From positions 124,001 through 188,000 of the forward strand of contig LLEY01000038.1 in the NCBI GenBank assembly GCA_001414485.1: 64,000 nt of DNA. The letters are read 5' to 3'. Made by a program: the position numbers and the translations under genes. The stretch comes from Calycina herbarum. Taxonomy: Eukaryota > Ascomycota > Leotiomycetes > Helotiales > Pezizellaceae. Below are positions 1 to 12,600 of this stretch, piece after piece; the stretch's first letter is position 1, and every line of letters starts with the position of its first letter. The notes beneath the pieces are model-generated. The model was not told the DNA's origin. It ran no database searches and was given only the letters and a program-made list of their open reading frames with translations.

Positions 1-1055
1 CCTTAACATCCCTAACTTTGTTCATCTCTCAAACAGCTCAATCTAACACAGAGTAACTCTAACAACCTTAGCTTCAGTAAAACTTCTAATATTCAGAGAC
101 AATTCAAATGCGGTGAAGTATTAAGTATCAAATAAATATTCAGACATAAAGGATAAGCTCCCACTCTGAAATCTACTCACTAGTAACAAAAGTTATATAA
201 CTTGATTTTCCTAAAACTTCTAAGATAAAGTAATTGAATAGATATCGTTTAGATAGACGTTGAAAAATAACATAACCTCTTCTACCAGAACAAGTGACGG
301 GAGATAGAATATACCATCGCTTGAAAAAAACAGCCTAGAAAGCTGAGCTGTAAGTAGCTTCTTAATAGTTCTAGGCCTATTATATGGCCAGCAAACTTCT
401 GACGGGGGGCACTTGTAAACACAACGAATAACTGAAAGACTGACTAAACAACTGGGTAACAGAATGGACACGTTTGAAGCTGTCAAATAAGATGAGTAGG
501 GTGTTGACTTGATGAATGAATCTTGCTCTCTTGTTTTATTTTTCTTGCAATAGAGAGCTAGAAAGGGAAAGAAGTGTACCGATCGCCCTGGTATCATAAC
601 ACAACTAGTGTCTACAGGATACCGCCTAGACAAAAAAACATTAAATCAGGAACTTGAAATTACAAGCAAGGCACGCAAAAGACCCTGAAGAACAGGCCTA
701 CTTCGTTTGGAACACAAAGGCAGATTTTTAAAAAAAACTGAGATAGTATTAAAAGACTATCTGAGAGGCGGCATTGACAGGAGCAGAAAATCCAGACGCT
801 CGCTCAAAATAACAGATGCTCACCATCTTCGCCAAGATCTCTCCTATAACCTAGCATCGCCTTCGCCTTATCACCCCTTCCCACATATAGCACTAACTTC
901 TTAGGGTTTGTGCCGTCAAGAATCTCCTTCATAGCTTGGCTTCGCCTCATGCGACAACAGAATCAAGTTGTAGTGGGAATTTACTTCGTGGGGTATCATG
1001 CGTTCTTTTCCGTGTTCGTACATTGTTTTGTTCATCCTTCCTTCACACCGCCCTA
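1..1055. other. intergenic, no gene supported
   Basis: AT-rich non-coding stretch downstream of the KGD4 stop. Open frames here (for example about 220-633 on the minus strand) show no recognisable domain, no intron pattern and ordinary intergenic composition. I see no RNA gene. Confidence 0.6.
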
Positions 1056-1498
1056 CTAAGCAAACAAAGATGCGCCACCAGTCTCAATGGCGTCAATCTC
1101 GCTCATATCAAGAGGAGCCCGTCGGAAGCGTGCTGGAAGCTCATTGCGATCGAAGTATTCACCCTTTGCTGGGGTAACGGCACCAAGGGATTGACCAGAA
1201 ATGGAACCAATGGGTCCAGTGTTCTGTCGTCCAAGAGGACCGTGCTGGATGGCTTTCTGTCGGTAGGAGGAGAATGAGGGAGAGGAGGATTTAGAGAAAT
1301 CGGCTGGGAGCTCGTGGGATGGGGAGGCTGGGTGTGCATGAGGGGTGTGATCGATGGATGCTGCTGATGTGTTAGAAGGTCCAAAGCACGAGTTGGGTAT
1401 CCAAAATGCTTACCTGGAGTGGTTCGTTTGCCAATGAACTTGATCATGGGGGTTCGCTCAGCAGCAGCCGCCTGCCTGAGAACTTTGGTCGCGAACAT
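1056..1498 (-). CDS. KGD4: alpha-ketoglutarate dehydrogenase subunit 4 (YMR31/MRPS36 family)
   Basis: Two exons on the minus strand: 1498-1414 and 1360-1056 (TAG stop), giving 129 aa. Exon 1 encodes the amphipathic mitochondrial start MFATKVLRQAAAAERTP followed by MIKFIGKRTTP. Exon 2 carries the conserved HELPADFS, SSYRQKAIQHGPLGR and C-terminal RFRRAPLDMSEIDAIETGG blocks. The intron uses GTAAGC..CAG. An alternative acceptor 3 nt upstream would add one alanine in frame. In yeast this small protein tethers the E3 subunit to the E1-E2 core of 2-oxoglutarate dehydrogenase in the mitochondrial matrix; it was formerly listed as 37S ribosomal protein YMR31. Length and blocks fit fungal homologues closely. 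Identification rests on motif recognition. Confidence 0.9.
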
Positions 1499-4181
1499 TG
1501 TCGAATTGGTACTTTGGAGGGAGAAAGTATTGATAGACGAAGCTGGCGACGGGATAAGATTCTGCAGGCGTGGCTTTGCTGTCGTGTGCTCGAGAGGTTG
1601 ATGTTGGGATGGGGAGCAGAGGAGAGGGACGGGTGTGGAGGAAGGGGAGCTTCAAAGCTTTGTAGGTTATGCGGGAAGAGTCGGTGTTCGGTAGCCGAGT
1701 GAGTCTGCAGGAACTTGACGAAAAAAATTGTGGCTCGTGAAAGTTGACCCTTGTCAAGTCTGTCGAGCAGGTAACCTTGAACAGGACAGCGACCTCGAGA
1801 GCGAAATCGGAGTCCCGGCTTCCCCGTTTCTTTCCCAATTGTGGATGCAGATGATGCCTAAAATCTTCACCCACCCTGGATTTGTGAATGGAAAAGGAAT
1901 GCCAATTTTGTATTGAATATTTCACAATGAGGGGGTCTCAAGAGGGGAGGGGGCGTGGGGCAGAGACAGCGAGGGGGTTTGTTGTCAACCCCAAAATCAT
2001 CCCGGAATTTTGATATCGGTCGGTCCCGAGGGGGCTAGTCTGCTAGAGGCGCTTACGGAGACATGGAGAAGACTTGGGAGTGGTTCTCATCAATCAATGG
2101 CGTGACATCCGTTATCCTAGCTATCTGTGGGGTATGGCTTGGTGGTGGGATGAATGTAGGTGCGTTTGAGTCTGCCAATATGGCGCTATTCATGGGGTGG
2201 TGGGGTGTACAGATTTCTTCACTGGTCAGTTGCAAAGATCTCGCATATGCAGGATTTGCTTGGGCAATGGAAATCCTTTATTTCAGTACAACCTCTGCAT
2301 GCATTAGTTGGTGGAGCACAAAATAGGGCACAAGTACCGAATACCTAAGATTGGGTTGACCAGATTCTTTGAAATGCAATGGTTAAAACTACCCGATTGA
2401 GTGCCACTTGGAAGCGAGAGCGGAGAGCGGAGAGCTCAGAGCTCCACCACACCATGAGGAGCACCAAAATGGAACCATGGAAAAAGAGGAGGGAGGGGTA
2501 GCGTTTGGGATTTGTGCGGAATACGGAGTCCGGAGTACTTGTATGAAGTGTCAATCGTTCAACTAATAAGGCAATCTTACCACTTCGTTTCAAAATCTCT
2601 GAAAAGAATCAGACAACATATGCGAATTGGGTTAGAGAAACCAGAGAGTACTCTGCCCGCAACCCCGAGTGTAACTGCTTTTTAGCTTTCAAGACAACCG
2701 TAAAATCCCGTGTCACACGACCAAACCATAGGTATGCTGTAGAAGTCCGGCAGGAAACATATTCTCAAACCGGAAACCACAGGTTCCATAGAAAATTCAT
2801 GCCTCCATTGAACCGGTCGCGAGTGAGATATCGAGCGGACTTGTGGTGTTGCCAGTCCTTCGCCAACGTCTTCCTTTTCAGGCACTCAGATTAGTCGGAA
2901 ATATCAAGATAAGAGCTCCAAGCATAGAAACTTTCTGGAACCAGAAGACGTAGACTTCAGCCAGCGCAAGAAAAAAAACCCTCCCCTATGTGTTCGTACT
3001 AATGAATGTGGTCCAAATAAACAATAGATTGGCGAGTAAGCTATCGACCAATACGTAAGCTATCAAATACCGGGTGAGCTATCAAATACCAGATGAACTA
3101 TCAAAGTAAGGTAAGCTATCAAAGTACAAGTAAACTATCAAATACCAGATGATCTATCAAAGTACAAGTGAGCTATCAAAATACAAGTGAGCTACCAACG
3201 TACGAGTGAGCCATTAAAGTACGGGTAAGCCATCATCAAGTTTGGGGGCCAAAATGAGACTCGCGAGTAAGCCACAAGTAATCGCCACGTTCAGTTGAAA
3301 CTGAAAGGTCAGGGAAAACCCCGAGTCGAAATTTCGGGCCGAGTTATTGAAGGTTGGCAGAGCCCATCATGTCAAAGTGCTGTGAGAGACGATAAAGAAG
3401 GAAAAGAAGGAAACAATTTGGAGGGTTTTCAAAGACAGTATCCTGTCTGAAGACGTGATGCGAAATTGCTGGTTTTTTGGTTTGAGTTTGGTTTGAATAA
3501 TTAGCATGTTCTAACCCGTTGGGACAATAGAAACTTTGAAGCAATCAACAATCATTTGTTGAATGGAAGAAAACTTCTCGCGATGGACATATATATTCTG
3601 ATATGCCAACTTTCTAGGAAGTTTGACTACTTTGGAACTTAATCTTCTTCAATACCTATGCTAATAGTTTTGTATTGTTCCAAGCGCTTAAAACAGAAAG
3701 ATTTTATGAACTTGGCCTGATCACGTGAACCCTCATCATGGACAGGTGGGGCAGATCTGATTGGTTTGAGCCTTCCGAGAACTCAGCACCAGCAAGCTCA
3801 TTCACCTCGTGTTTTGCTCCTCGGACTGGTGAATTGTCCCAAGAGCCCGAGGACTCGTACCCACAACAGGTAGGTTCTCGTAGAGTTTTCAATTCAGTCA
3901 TCTTCATTCACAATCACAATCGTAACTACGAACCTCCTCCAAGTCTCTTGTCATATCTATTGAGTTGTATAGAAGTCTCTATCCAATATCCAATATAGAG
4001 CCACCGACAAAGAAGAATAAAATAACCTACAATGTCAAGATAGGAGTATCACAGCATCCTAAACCACAAATTCCATTGCCGTTTCGTCTCAGTTCTGAAA
4101 ATCCTCATTCCAGCCTCTTGCCTATGACCTGAAGATTTACAGAAGCTAACATCCCATCAGGAGGAAGAAGAAGGGGCCAAA
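1499..4181. other. intergenic 2.7 kb with a minisatellite
   Basis: Region between the divergent KGD4 and MED18 genes. It contains a 19-bp tandem array (3033-3239, listed separately), a short GAGAGCG-type repeat near 2415-2440, and pyrimidine/purine-rich leader-like DNA near both genes. None of its open frames (for example 1728-1916 or 2063-2326) resembles a protein I know. Confidence 0.6.
3033..3239. repeat. 19-bp tandem minisatellite, about 11 units
   Basis: About eleven consecutive degenerate units of 17-20 bp with consensus AGTGAGCTATCAAAGTAC. The units vary mainly at the GAG/GTAAG and AAA/AAT positions. The array is followed directly (3241-3254) by TTTGGGGGCCAAAA, which also occurs beside a relative of this repeat at about 38.07-38.17 kb. 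It is non-coding, with stops in all frames. Confidence 0.85.
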
Positions 4182-5096
4182 ATGCACGAACTCTTTCTCA
4201 CAGCGACCATACCCAACGATGATATCCCACGGATGGTTCGAATTCTCCAAGGCTACTGTGGAATGAAACCACAAGAGACCCTTTGCCGTCGCCTGATTTG
4301 GGAAGGCCCACGACAACGCACTGGATTGAAAGGCATCGATCCAAACTTCATCAAGAGACAACCACCGCAAAAGGTACCATTCTGGGCAAGCCTCCATGAA
4401 CAGCTTTCTAGGCAGTCGTATGTCTTGAGTGTCATATATGAAGTCCAACGCGACTCTTTTGGCAAGTCCACGGAGGGTGATGAACCGCAAGTCGGACCTG
4501 ATGGGCAACCAAAGGCACAACCGTAAGTAACTACGACAAAATTATTGTACCGTGTTTTGGGGAAACTGAATCCTCATCACAGGAGTTTCGCTTGCGACCA
4601 ACAACTAGGCACATTGAGATGGAGCGACGTCCCCGACCCTGAAGGCAAGAGACAGGTAAACACAAGGCCAATGCTTCAAATCGAGAACGAGAAGAACTTG
4701 TGTTCAACAATGCTCACAATAGGATACAGGTAATTGGCCCCCAAAGAACACATCAATTTGTATCTAAACAATTACAGATTTACCAGACAGATGGTTCAAG
4801 AATGTCACAGATTCATCAACGGAAATGTCATTTTTGAATTGAGTCGTTACCTACAAATTCCCGACGAAAGAGCAAGCTTCAACGATCCTCTGCCTGCCTT
4901 TGAGGCCCTTTCCCCTTTCGACTCGGGGAACAAGTGGATATTGACGATTAGTGTTAGGGTTGTCAACGGGAAGGATGTGGATCAAGTTCAGCAGGGTATT
5001 GGGGAGTTAATGGCCGTGAAGACTGAATTTGAGGGGTGCTGCCACTTTCATGTTATTCCTCGACTTACTCTGGATACTAGAACGAAGGTAAATTGA
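4182..5096 (+). CDS. MED18: Mediator complex subunit 18 (Srb5)
   Basis: Three exons: 4182-4522, 4583-4729 and 4778-5096 (TGA), 268 aa. The start MHELFLTATIP and the block GYCGMKPQETLCRRLIWEGP are typical of fungal Med18; the C-terminal exon carries the cyclase-like fold segments NVIFELSRYLQIP, PFDSGNKWILTISVRVV and FHVIPRLTLDTR. Introns of 60 and 48 nt have GTAAGT..CAG and GTAATT..CAG borders, and phases join cleanly (CC|G and AG|A). Med18 is a head-module subunit of Mediator that pairs with Med20 and contacts RNA polymerase II in the nucleus. It converges on COX8 with a ~460 bp gap. Confidence 0.9.
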
Positions 5097-5558
5097 GTGT
5101 GAAACGAGAATGGAGGAAGTGGTAAGCCAAGCCAAGACAAAATTTATGGAAGCTTGAGGTGAGAAGGGGATACGAGAGATCGGGAGCGAATGGTCTGGCC
5201 TCTTGTTTCCCTCACTGCATTGCACTTTACTTAGGGCTAGCCCAAAATGAATAGCACTTTTTACGAGTTGTGTACTTCCCCGATTTAAATCATACAAACA
5301 AAAGCTCTAGTATGCCAGAATACCCCATAATACACTAACGATACCACTGGACTGAACCTGAGTCGAGGAATATTGTTGGAGGGGCAAGTTGATTCACGAG
5401 TCTGTTGTGTCTGGCGTTTGTTCCAGCACCAGCAAAATCGACACATCAGACCACTTTTAGAACAAATGATATTTCGATGATCTCCTTCGTATTCCCCAAG
5501 TCTATGAACAATGCCTAGCTGTACACCCGCGAACGATCTCCTAGCCGTAGTTCCGCAT
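5097..5558. other. convergent intergenic spacer
   Basis: 3' flanks of MED18 and COX8. No open frame of interest and no RNA gene seen. Confidence 0.6.
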
Positions 5559-5848
5559 TTACTGGTTCTTCATTGTCTGCCAAACCGCAACACCGAATGG
5601 AGCGCCTGTGCCCAGGTTAGATTTAATCTTGCCCGGGATCGTGATATGCAGCACTCACCGAATCCAACAGCCATGAAGGTCCAGTATCTGAAGGCGAAGA
5701 ACTTGGTCAATGGGTTGAAAGGAATGTTGCTTCGTGGACCGTCGGGATAGTGGTAAGGAGAGCTCATCTGGGCGCGGGTGGAGTGGAAGCCACGACGAGC
5801 GACCATCGAGGTCGAGGAGGAAGCACGGATTGCAGCTCGTGAAAACAT
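5559..5848 (-). CDS. COX8: cytochrome c oxidase subunit VIIc/Cox8
   Basis: Minus strand, exons 5848-5659 and 5605-5559 (TAA), 78 aa. The N-terminal presequence MFSRAAIRASSSTSMVARRG is rich in Arg/Ser and lacks acids, as expected for import into mitochondria. The mature part SSPYHYPDGPRSNIPFNP followed by one membrane helix (LTKFFAFRYWTFMAVGFGAPFGVAVW) matches the Cox8/VIIc family of complex IV. The coding intron uses GTGAGT..CAG with phase 1. A second, leader intron (5898-5849) ends in TAG immediately before the ATG. COX8 and MTR4 diverge from a ~500 bp region that contains a MITE-like element. Confidence 0.92.
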
Positions 5849-5898
5849 CTAGAAGAATAGATTAGCTACGTACATTTCAATTGAATTGAGTAGCATAC
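5849..5898 (-). other. 5'-UTR intron of COX8 abutting the start codon
   Basis: On the minus strand, GTATGC at 5898-5893 and TTCTAG ending at 5849 delimit a 50 nt intron with a CTAATC branch-like motif; the ATG begins at the first exonic base (5848). This is inferred from splice signals only. Confidence 0.6.
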
Positions 5899-5996
5899 CT
5901 TGGAGAATTGTTGGGTTGAATTGTTTGATTGAGGAGAAGATGATTCGATGTTGAAGCTGCTTTGTCGGCAGGGACGCTAAAGTTGACAAGGCTCCG

Positions 5997-6204
5997 TAAA
6001 AGCGGCAGTAAATTGTTCAAGCTCGTACCTGCCTACTTAGCTTATTGTTCTAGCTTTCCGAGGTAATTCATGTAAATTATCCTAAACAGTTAGAACAATT
6101 TGAAATTCACCTAGATTGCTGAAACTGTCAACTTTAATTAGCTTAGACTATTTGGGTTAGTTTATAAATATGTAGAACAACCGGACAATTTACTGCCGCC
6201 TTTA
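5997..6204. mobile_element. MITE-like element, copy 1 (TIR AAAAGCGGCAGTAAATTGT)
   Basis: Left end TAAAAGCGGCAGTAAATTGT at 5997-6016; right end (reverse complement) TAAAGGCGGCAGTAAATTGT ending at 6204. Both ends start with TA, as in Tc1/mariner-type target duplication. The ~208 bp interior is AT-rich and has no coding capacity. An outer inverted pair, TTGACAAGGCTCC (about 5982-5994) and GGAGCCTTGTCAA (about 6233-6245), brackets the element. A second copy lies at 42.76-42.99 kb. Confidence 0.75.
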
Positions 6205-6365
6205 GTGTCTATTGCGAGCAGGGATAAGAGCGGGAGCCTTGTCAATCCTGAACAAAAAATCTCGAAGAGTTCTCGCAGAGGGATTTGCGCTCGCAACCAA
6301 CTTCGCAACTCACACATCAGAGAATAATTCAATTTTCTTCATGTCAGTTCGCCTGCATTGACAAG

Positions 6366-9300
6366 ATGGACGACGAACTATTCGATGTCTTCGATGATAA
6401 GCCCCAGGCTCCCGTTGCAGACAAGCCAAAGAAGACCAGGATCCGCAAAGAGAAGAGGGAAGAGAGAAAGAGGAAGAGAAATAGTAATGGAGAAGCCAAA
6501 AAAGTCGCCGAAGATGGAGCTCCAGACGAGGAGATGGTCGATGCAGAGCCTGTTGCAGAACCCGAACAGCAGGAGACTCACAGTCTGATCGAGAAGAAAG
6601 ACACCAAGAGGCGTCGCATGGAGCAGGAAGCTGCACCGGTTGTCACTGATTCCTTCGAAACAGCGCAATCGAGAGAAGTTGCCGCCGCGGCAGGACTTCA
6701 AGCAAAAGACGATGGAGCTTTGGTCATTCAACACAATATTCAGCATCAAGTCTCCCTCCCACCAGACTACGAATACGTTCCTATATCCCAACACAAGTCA
6801 CCCGAGGTCCCCGCGCGAACATGGCCCTTCGAGTTGGACCCTTTCCAAAAGGTCTCAATCGCTTCAATAGAACGAAATGAGAGTGTGTTGGTTTCTGCTC
6901 ACACGAGTGCTGGAAAGACTGTCGTTGCAGAATATGCGATTGCTCAGTGCTTAAAGAATAACCAGAGGGTCATCTATACAAGTCCAATCAAGGCACTTAG
7001 CAACCAGAAATACCGAGAATTTGCTGCCGAATTCGGTGATGTTGGACTCATGACTGGAGATGTTACCATCAACCCGACTGCTACTTGTCTGGTCATGACG
7101 ACTGAAATTTTACGCTCTATGTTGTACAGAGGTTCGGAAATCATGCGCGAGGTCGCTTGGGTGGTATTCGATGAAATTCATTACATGCGAGACAAGTCAA
7201 GAGGTGTGGTCTGGGAGGAAACTATTATCTTGCTGCCAGACAGGGTTCGATATGTCTTTTTGTCTGCCACAATTCCCAACGCCATGCAATTTGCGGAGTG
7301 GATTACGAAAACTCATCAGCAGCCATGCCACATTGTGTATACGGATTTCCGACCAACCCCGCTCCAACATTATTTCTTCCCTGCCGGCGCTGATGGAATA
7401 CATCTCATCGTCGATGAAAAAGGAAACTTTCGGGAGGACAATTTTCAGAAAGCCATGGCATCCATTGAAGACAAGAAGGGAGCAGATCCGGCCGACATTA
7501 ATGCAAAGCAGAAAGGCAGAGGCAAAAACAAGAAGACCAACACTGGTGGTAATAAAGATACCTCCGACATCTATAAGATCGTACGCATGATCATGGTGAA
7601 GCATTACAATCCTGTCATTGTATTCAGTTTCAGCAAACGAGAGTGCGAGGCTTATGCTCTACAAATGAGTACTATGGCTTTCAACGACGACTCGGAAAAG
7701 GCCATGGTGACCAAGGTGTTCGAAAGCGCAATTGAGTCACTATCGGAAGAAGATAGAACTCTCCCACAAATTCAACATATTCTGCCATTGCTCCGACGGG
7801 GTATTGGTGTTCACCACTCTGGACTTCTTCCGATTTTGAAAGAGACGATCGAAATCTTGTTCCAGGAAAATTTGATCAAGGTGTTGTTCGCTACGGAAAC
7901 CTTCTCTATTGGCCTGAACATGCCTGCAAAGACAGTAGTTTTTACCAGTGTGCAGAAGTTTGATGGAGTGTCTATGCGATACTTGACTCCTTCTGAATTC
8001 GTACAAATGTCTGGGCGTGCTGGTCGAAGAGGTCTTGATGACAGAGGAATTGTTATCATGATGATCAACGATAAGATGGATCCGCCAACCGCCAAGGAAA
8101 TCGTTCGAGGAGAACAGGACAAACTCAACTCTGCATTTTACCTCGGTTACAACATGATTCTTAATTTGATGCGAGTTGAGGGAATCTCACCTGAATTTAT
8201 GTTGGAGCACTGTTTTTACCAATTCCAAAACACGTCAGGTGTGTCGGGTCTTGAGACGGATCTTCAAAATTTACAAACAGAGCGAGATGGCTTTGAAATT
8301 CCGGACGAGGCCATCATTAAGGATTATTACGATCTCCGAAAGCAACTCGATTTATACACCCAGGACATGCGCGATGTCATCAACCATCCCAATTACTGTT
8401 TGCAGTTCATGCAACCAGGAAGAGTGGTTCATATCAAGTTCAACGATCATGATTTTGGATGGGGTGCTGTCGTCAAGTTTACCCCTCGACGAGCTGCAAA
8501 GGGAGAAAGTGACGATAGCTTTCCACCACAACAATCATACATCCTCGATGTGCTGTTAGTGGTCTCTGAGAATTCTACGAGCGTCGGTGGTACAACCTCA
8601 ACTGATCTTCCTTCTGGCATCTCACCCCCAGGCGAAAATGACAAAGGCAAGATGGAAGTTGTTCCAGTGTTCTTGTCGTGTGTTGCAGCGATCGGTCACG
8701 TCCGCATATTCTTACCAAAAGACCTCAATCCAGCTAGTGAGCGCAACACAGTCAGGAAATCTATCGATGAGGTCCAGCGCAGATTCCCAGATGGAATTGC
8801 TATCTTGGATCCTATTGACAATATGGGCATTACGGATGATTCCTTCAGAAGACTACTACGCAAAATCGAGGTCCTCGAGTCTCGACTACTTTCAAATCCT
8901 CTTCACAATTCTCCTAGGTTAACCGAACTCTTCAACCAATATGCAGAGAAGATGATGATTGGCACCAAGATCAGAGAGAAGAAGAAAGAAATCACAGCTG
9001 CCTTGAGTATCATGCAGCTAGACGAGCTCAAATCCCGAAAACGTGTTCTTCGTCGATTGGGCTTCATCAACGACCAGGAGGTGGTAGAACTAAAGGCACG
9101 CGTCGCTTGTGAGATATCTACCGGTGATGGACACGAATGTCTTCTTGCTGAGCTGCTCTTCAATCGTTTCTTCAATGAAATGACACCCGAGGTGTGTGCC
9201 GCTGTACTCTCCTGCTTCATTTTTGAAGAGAAGAGTCAAGCACCAGCTCTCAAGGAAGATCTAGCGAGGTACTTCAAGGAAATCCAAACCCAAGCAAGAC

Positions 9301-9660
9301 ACATTGCCAAGGTGAGCAACGAGAGCAAGCTGAAGGTTAACGAGGAGGAGTATGTCGAGAGCTTCAAGTGGCAACTTATGGATGTTGTTCTTGCTTGGGC
9401 TAACGGGAAGCCTTTTGCTGAAATCTGGTATGTCTCCCAATTAACCCTTCTTTGTTGATCTAACTAACAATTTCGACAGTAAGATGACAGAAGTCTACGA
9501 AGGATCTCTCATTCGTCTATTCCGACGTCTCGAAGAACTTCTCAGACAAATGGCACAAGCTGCTAAAGTCATGGGCTCCGACGAACTCTCAACGAAATTC
9601 GAGGAGTCCCTCACTAAGATTAGACGCGATATCGTTGCTGCTCAAAGTTTGTATTTGTAA
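6366..9660 (+). CDS. MTR4: ATP-dependent RNA helicase MTR4/DOB1 (exosome cofactor)
   Basis: Two exons, 6366-9427 and 9480-9660 (TAA), 1080 aa. The start [13 protein letters not shown] is the family's usual N-terminus; an open frame upstream of it lacks conservation. The Lys/Arg-rich tail (to ~60) is followed by helicase motifs: Walker [10 protein letters not shown] (~177), DEIH box (~269), SAT (~300) and motif [12 protein letters not shown] (~548). An arch/KOW insertion follows ([16 protein letters not shown] region), then the C-terminal DSHCT domain. The last exon encodes the strongly conserved [13 protein letters not shown] and ends in [13 protein letters not shown]. Mtr4 is the 3'-5' helicase of the nuclear TRAMP/exosome pathway that feeds rRNA precursors and aberrant RNAs to the exosome. 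Length matches fungal orthologues. Confidence 0.97.
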
Positions 9661-12600
9661 GTTGGACTTTGAAATTCGTTCCTTCATGCGTTCGCGCGTG
9701 GACGAATTAGAGAGACAACTAAAAAAGCAATGCATAGCCCGGATGGCTGCTTGGAGTTTGGAGTATATGTCGTGTGTTATACGGAGTACCTTGAAACTAG
9801 GTTGATTGATATCAAAAGGGGCTTCCTTTTGTGTTCAGGGCCGCCCCGATTTTGCCATTCAGGCACCACTAGATAATGTCGCATGAAATCCCGTGCCGGA
9901 GTTTTTTTCAGCTCCTGATATTTCCTTCTTTCCTTCGAGATCTCGTCGAGTATGATGCTTGATGAGCGACGAGGAGGTAAGTTGCAGGTTACGGGTAGAA
10001 GATGCATTTTCTAGTTGAATTATGATGATGAATATACCAATGATGTTCCTTCCTTCCTTTGCTTTTTTTCTTAATTCTCGTCTATCTGCATTTAGCTTAC
10101 AGTACCTTGCTTGAGATCACAGGGAGCAGGTATCGGGGCCCTGCGCAACGAGGGACATTGTTCCGCGACCTCGATCCTTGTGGTACAAACAGGGAATGGA
10201 GAACGTGTGCCTGGCTGTTTTTGATTCCGGTATCGCGATGGGCGGTCTCCTTTGGTCGTACAAGCTTCATCCGGGTGTTCCGTTTTTAGGAACCTGGGGT
10301 AAGTCCGTGTTTCTTGGATGCCCGAAATATAATGGAATTGATACTTGTCTTGATTAGTATTCGTTGACCGACGTTTTTCTGTGGAGCTTTTCACGAGAAA
10401 TGCTTACTTGTAACTTGCTGGTGTAAACTCGAGCCGCAGGAATTGGAGGTGCCGGATGATGCAGCTCGCCACTTAAGAAACGCGTCGAGTGCATAGCACT
10501 AATACGAAGTCAGATCTCTATTTGAGTCTCGATAATGATTGGGCGCTTACCCCCATGTCTTCACTTTGGAAATGTAAATCAATTGAACCTCCAAGGGAAA
10601 ATTGTTTTACAGGCAAATACAACACTTGCTTGTCCTTGTCTTATCCGTGATTGTGTGTGTGTCTAACAAGGTGCTTCTAAATTGGCATCAAAGGGGTTTG
10701 TTGGGGTGTTATGAACAAACTAGACCAAGTGTTCTTTCCTGTTGTTGTTGTATTTATTTATCAGTGTTACATTCACACACCACTACATCACTTGTACCCC
10801 TGACAATCCCAACTCTGTCGGTTACCCCTGAAAATAAAACTCCTGGAATCATCTATTAATATATTAGTGACTGACATGGCAATCAGCTCAACAAATGGAT
10901 GCTCTGACTACCACATGCATTGAGGCATGAGGAAGTGTTCTTTTTGATGGTAGATTGGAATTGGGCACGACCACATGCCAAATCTGTCTCCAACCGCTGA
11001 TTTCTGAAGCACAGCTACCGTGATACTGATACGATTGATGTGCCCCCACTGTTACACTTAGGCGTTCAACAAGGCTTCTTTGGTAACACAGTCGGCTCAG
11101 CGATTGCGGACGTACAACAACGCTGCTGGATGGTAATTTATATTGTGAGGCGGCCAATCATTTCTACATTTCTGGCAAAGAGTGGCCCAGCCCCTGAGCT
11201 TGTGTGTGCCCTTGGTGTGTGTATGCAGATGGAGGGGTACGAGATGCAAATCCGAGGCTTTAGCCTCGTCCATCCGTCCCTTCTTGGCCAGTCAGATGCC
11301 AGGTCCCAATCCTTCCATCTGTTTTGGGATGAGTTCTGGAACTGTTTGAGACATCAGCAACACGAGTTGACGAGAGTGGTTATCCTTGCTGTTCAAAGCA
11401 CATCTCGCCCACCCCTCTTCCGGGCTGGAAAATACTAAGATATGAAGAGGCTATTATTAATATAAATGAAGGCGGCGGTTGCAGACGGGACGTAGGGGGC
11501 TTTTCTTCTTCTATCTGAAGCTTGGAGGTGCATTTCCACTTCCCTTTCCAGATCTTGTGCCACGCTCGTAACCTTGTAGAGCTAGAGTGGTAGAGGCGAG
11601 TTTATCGAATTTGCCAACAATGGCATGTCAGGTTGTCAAGGCTGTTTCCCAACGGCGAAGGATAATAATTCATCATAACTGATCAATTTTGCTGGGCTCT
11701 CCTCTCCGTTCCGCCGTCAGCCAACAAGTCCATGGAATTGCTCGATGAGGAGTGGTCTAAGGAGTGGTCTAAGGCGCAAAGAATAGGGGTTTGCTGGAAG
11801 TGGGATTCTTCTGGGTGGCACACTACCGCCTTTTGCTCCCCCTCCATAAATTCGGAATTGCTTCTTGGGGGGGAAGATCAACACTCCCACGCGCTTGGAG
11901 AAACCTTGAACCCAGTGATCGCGACCATAGGCAACGCTCCCTTCCCTTCCACCCTTTTCCCTGTGATATGCGATGCTGCGCAGCAGCCGACGGGATCATC
12001 ATCGATAAGGAAGGAAGCAAAACGACCGAAATACGGTACCTAGGTACGTACCAGACGGGGTCGGCAAACAAAAACCACCTGCTTCGCAAAAGCCAACCCC
12101 GAAAACGCGCAATCAAGAATTGCCAGTAAAGATCGACTGGCTTCTACTTTCTCTTCAATTCTCTCCTTCGCCTTCACTTTTCTCCAGTCAATAATCTTTT
12201 TTGAAAAATCGCTCCTTTTCTAAATAAATACGTCCCCGCTCTGATCGTGCGCTGCTCTCTGCGCGCTTTACACGAACGACCCTCTGCACCTCTCCACAGT
12301 AAATAGCAGAAAGCCAAATCCACCCCTCTCGTCCCTACCTCAGAACCCCGAAAAAAATCACCTCTTCGCTGGGCCAACCCACAATTCCCACAGAACTGCA
12401 ACTTCTTGGGTCTGGCAGTGCGAGTCTGCCACGCACCATACTAAACATTTTCATAGACGGAATTGAAGCCATTGCATCTCTCCATCGCCGAGGATATCTG
12501 CGAGAAGGATCACTCAGCACGGAGTGATCACCGTGGGAGCAGGGCAGCCAGTTGTTGGAGGAATTACCTTAAACTCTGGAGCCGCGAACCACAAACCACG

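Noticed and set aside
6310..6794. Minus-strand frames opposite MTR4
   Set aside because: Shadows of the MTR4 coding sequence; no independent support.
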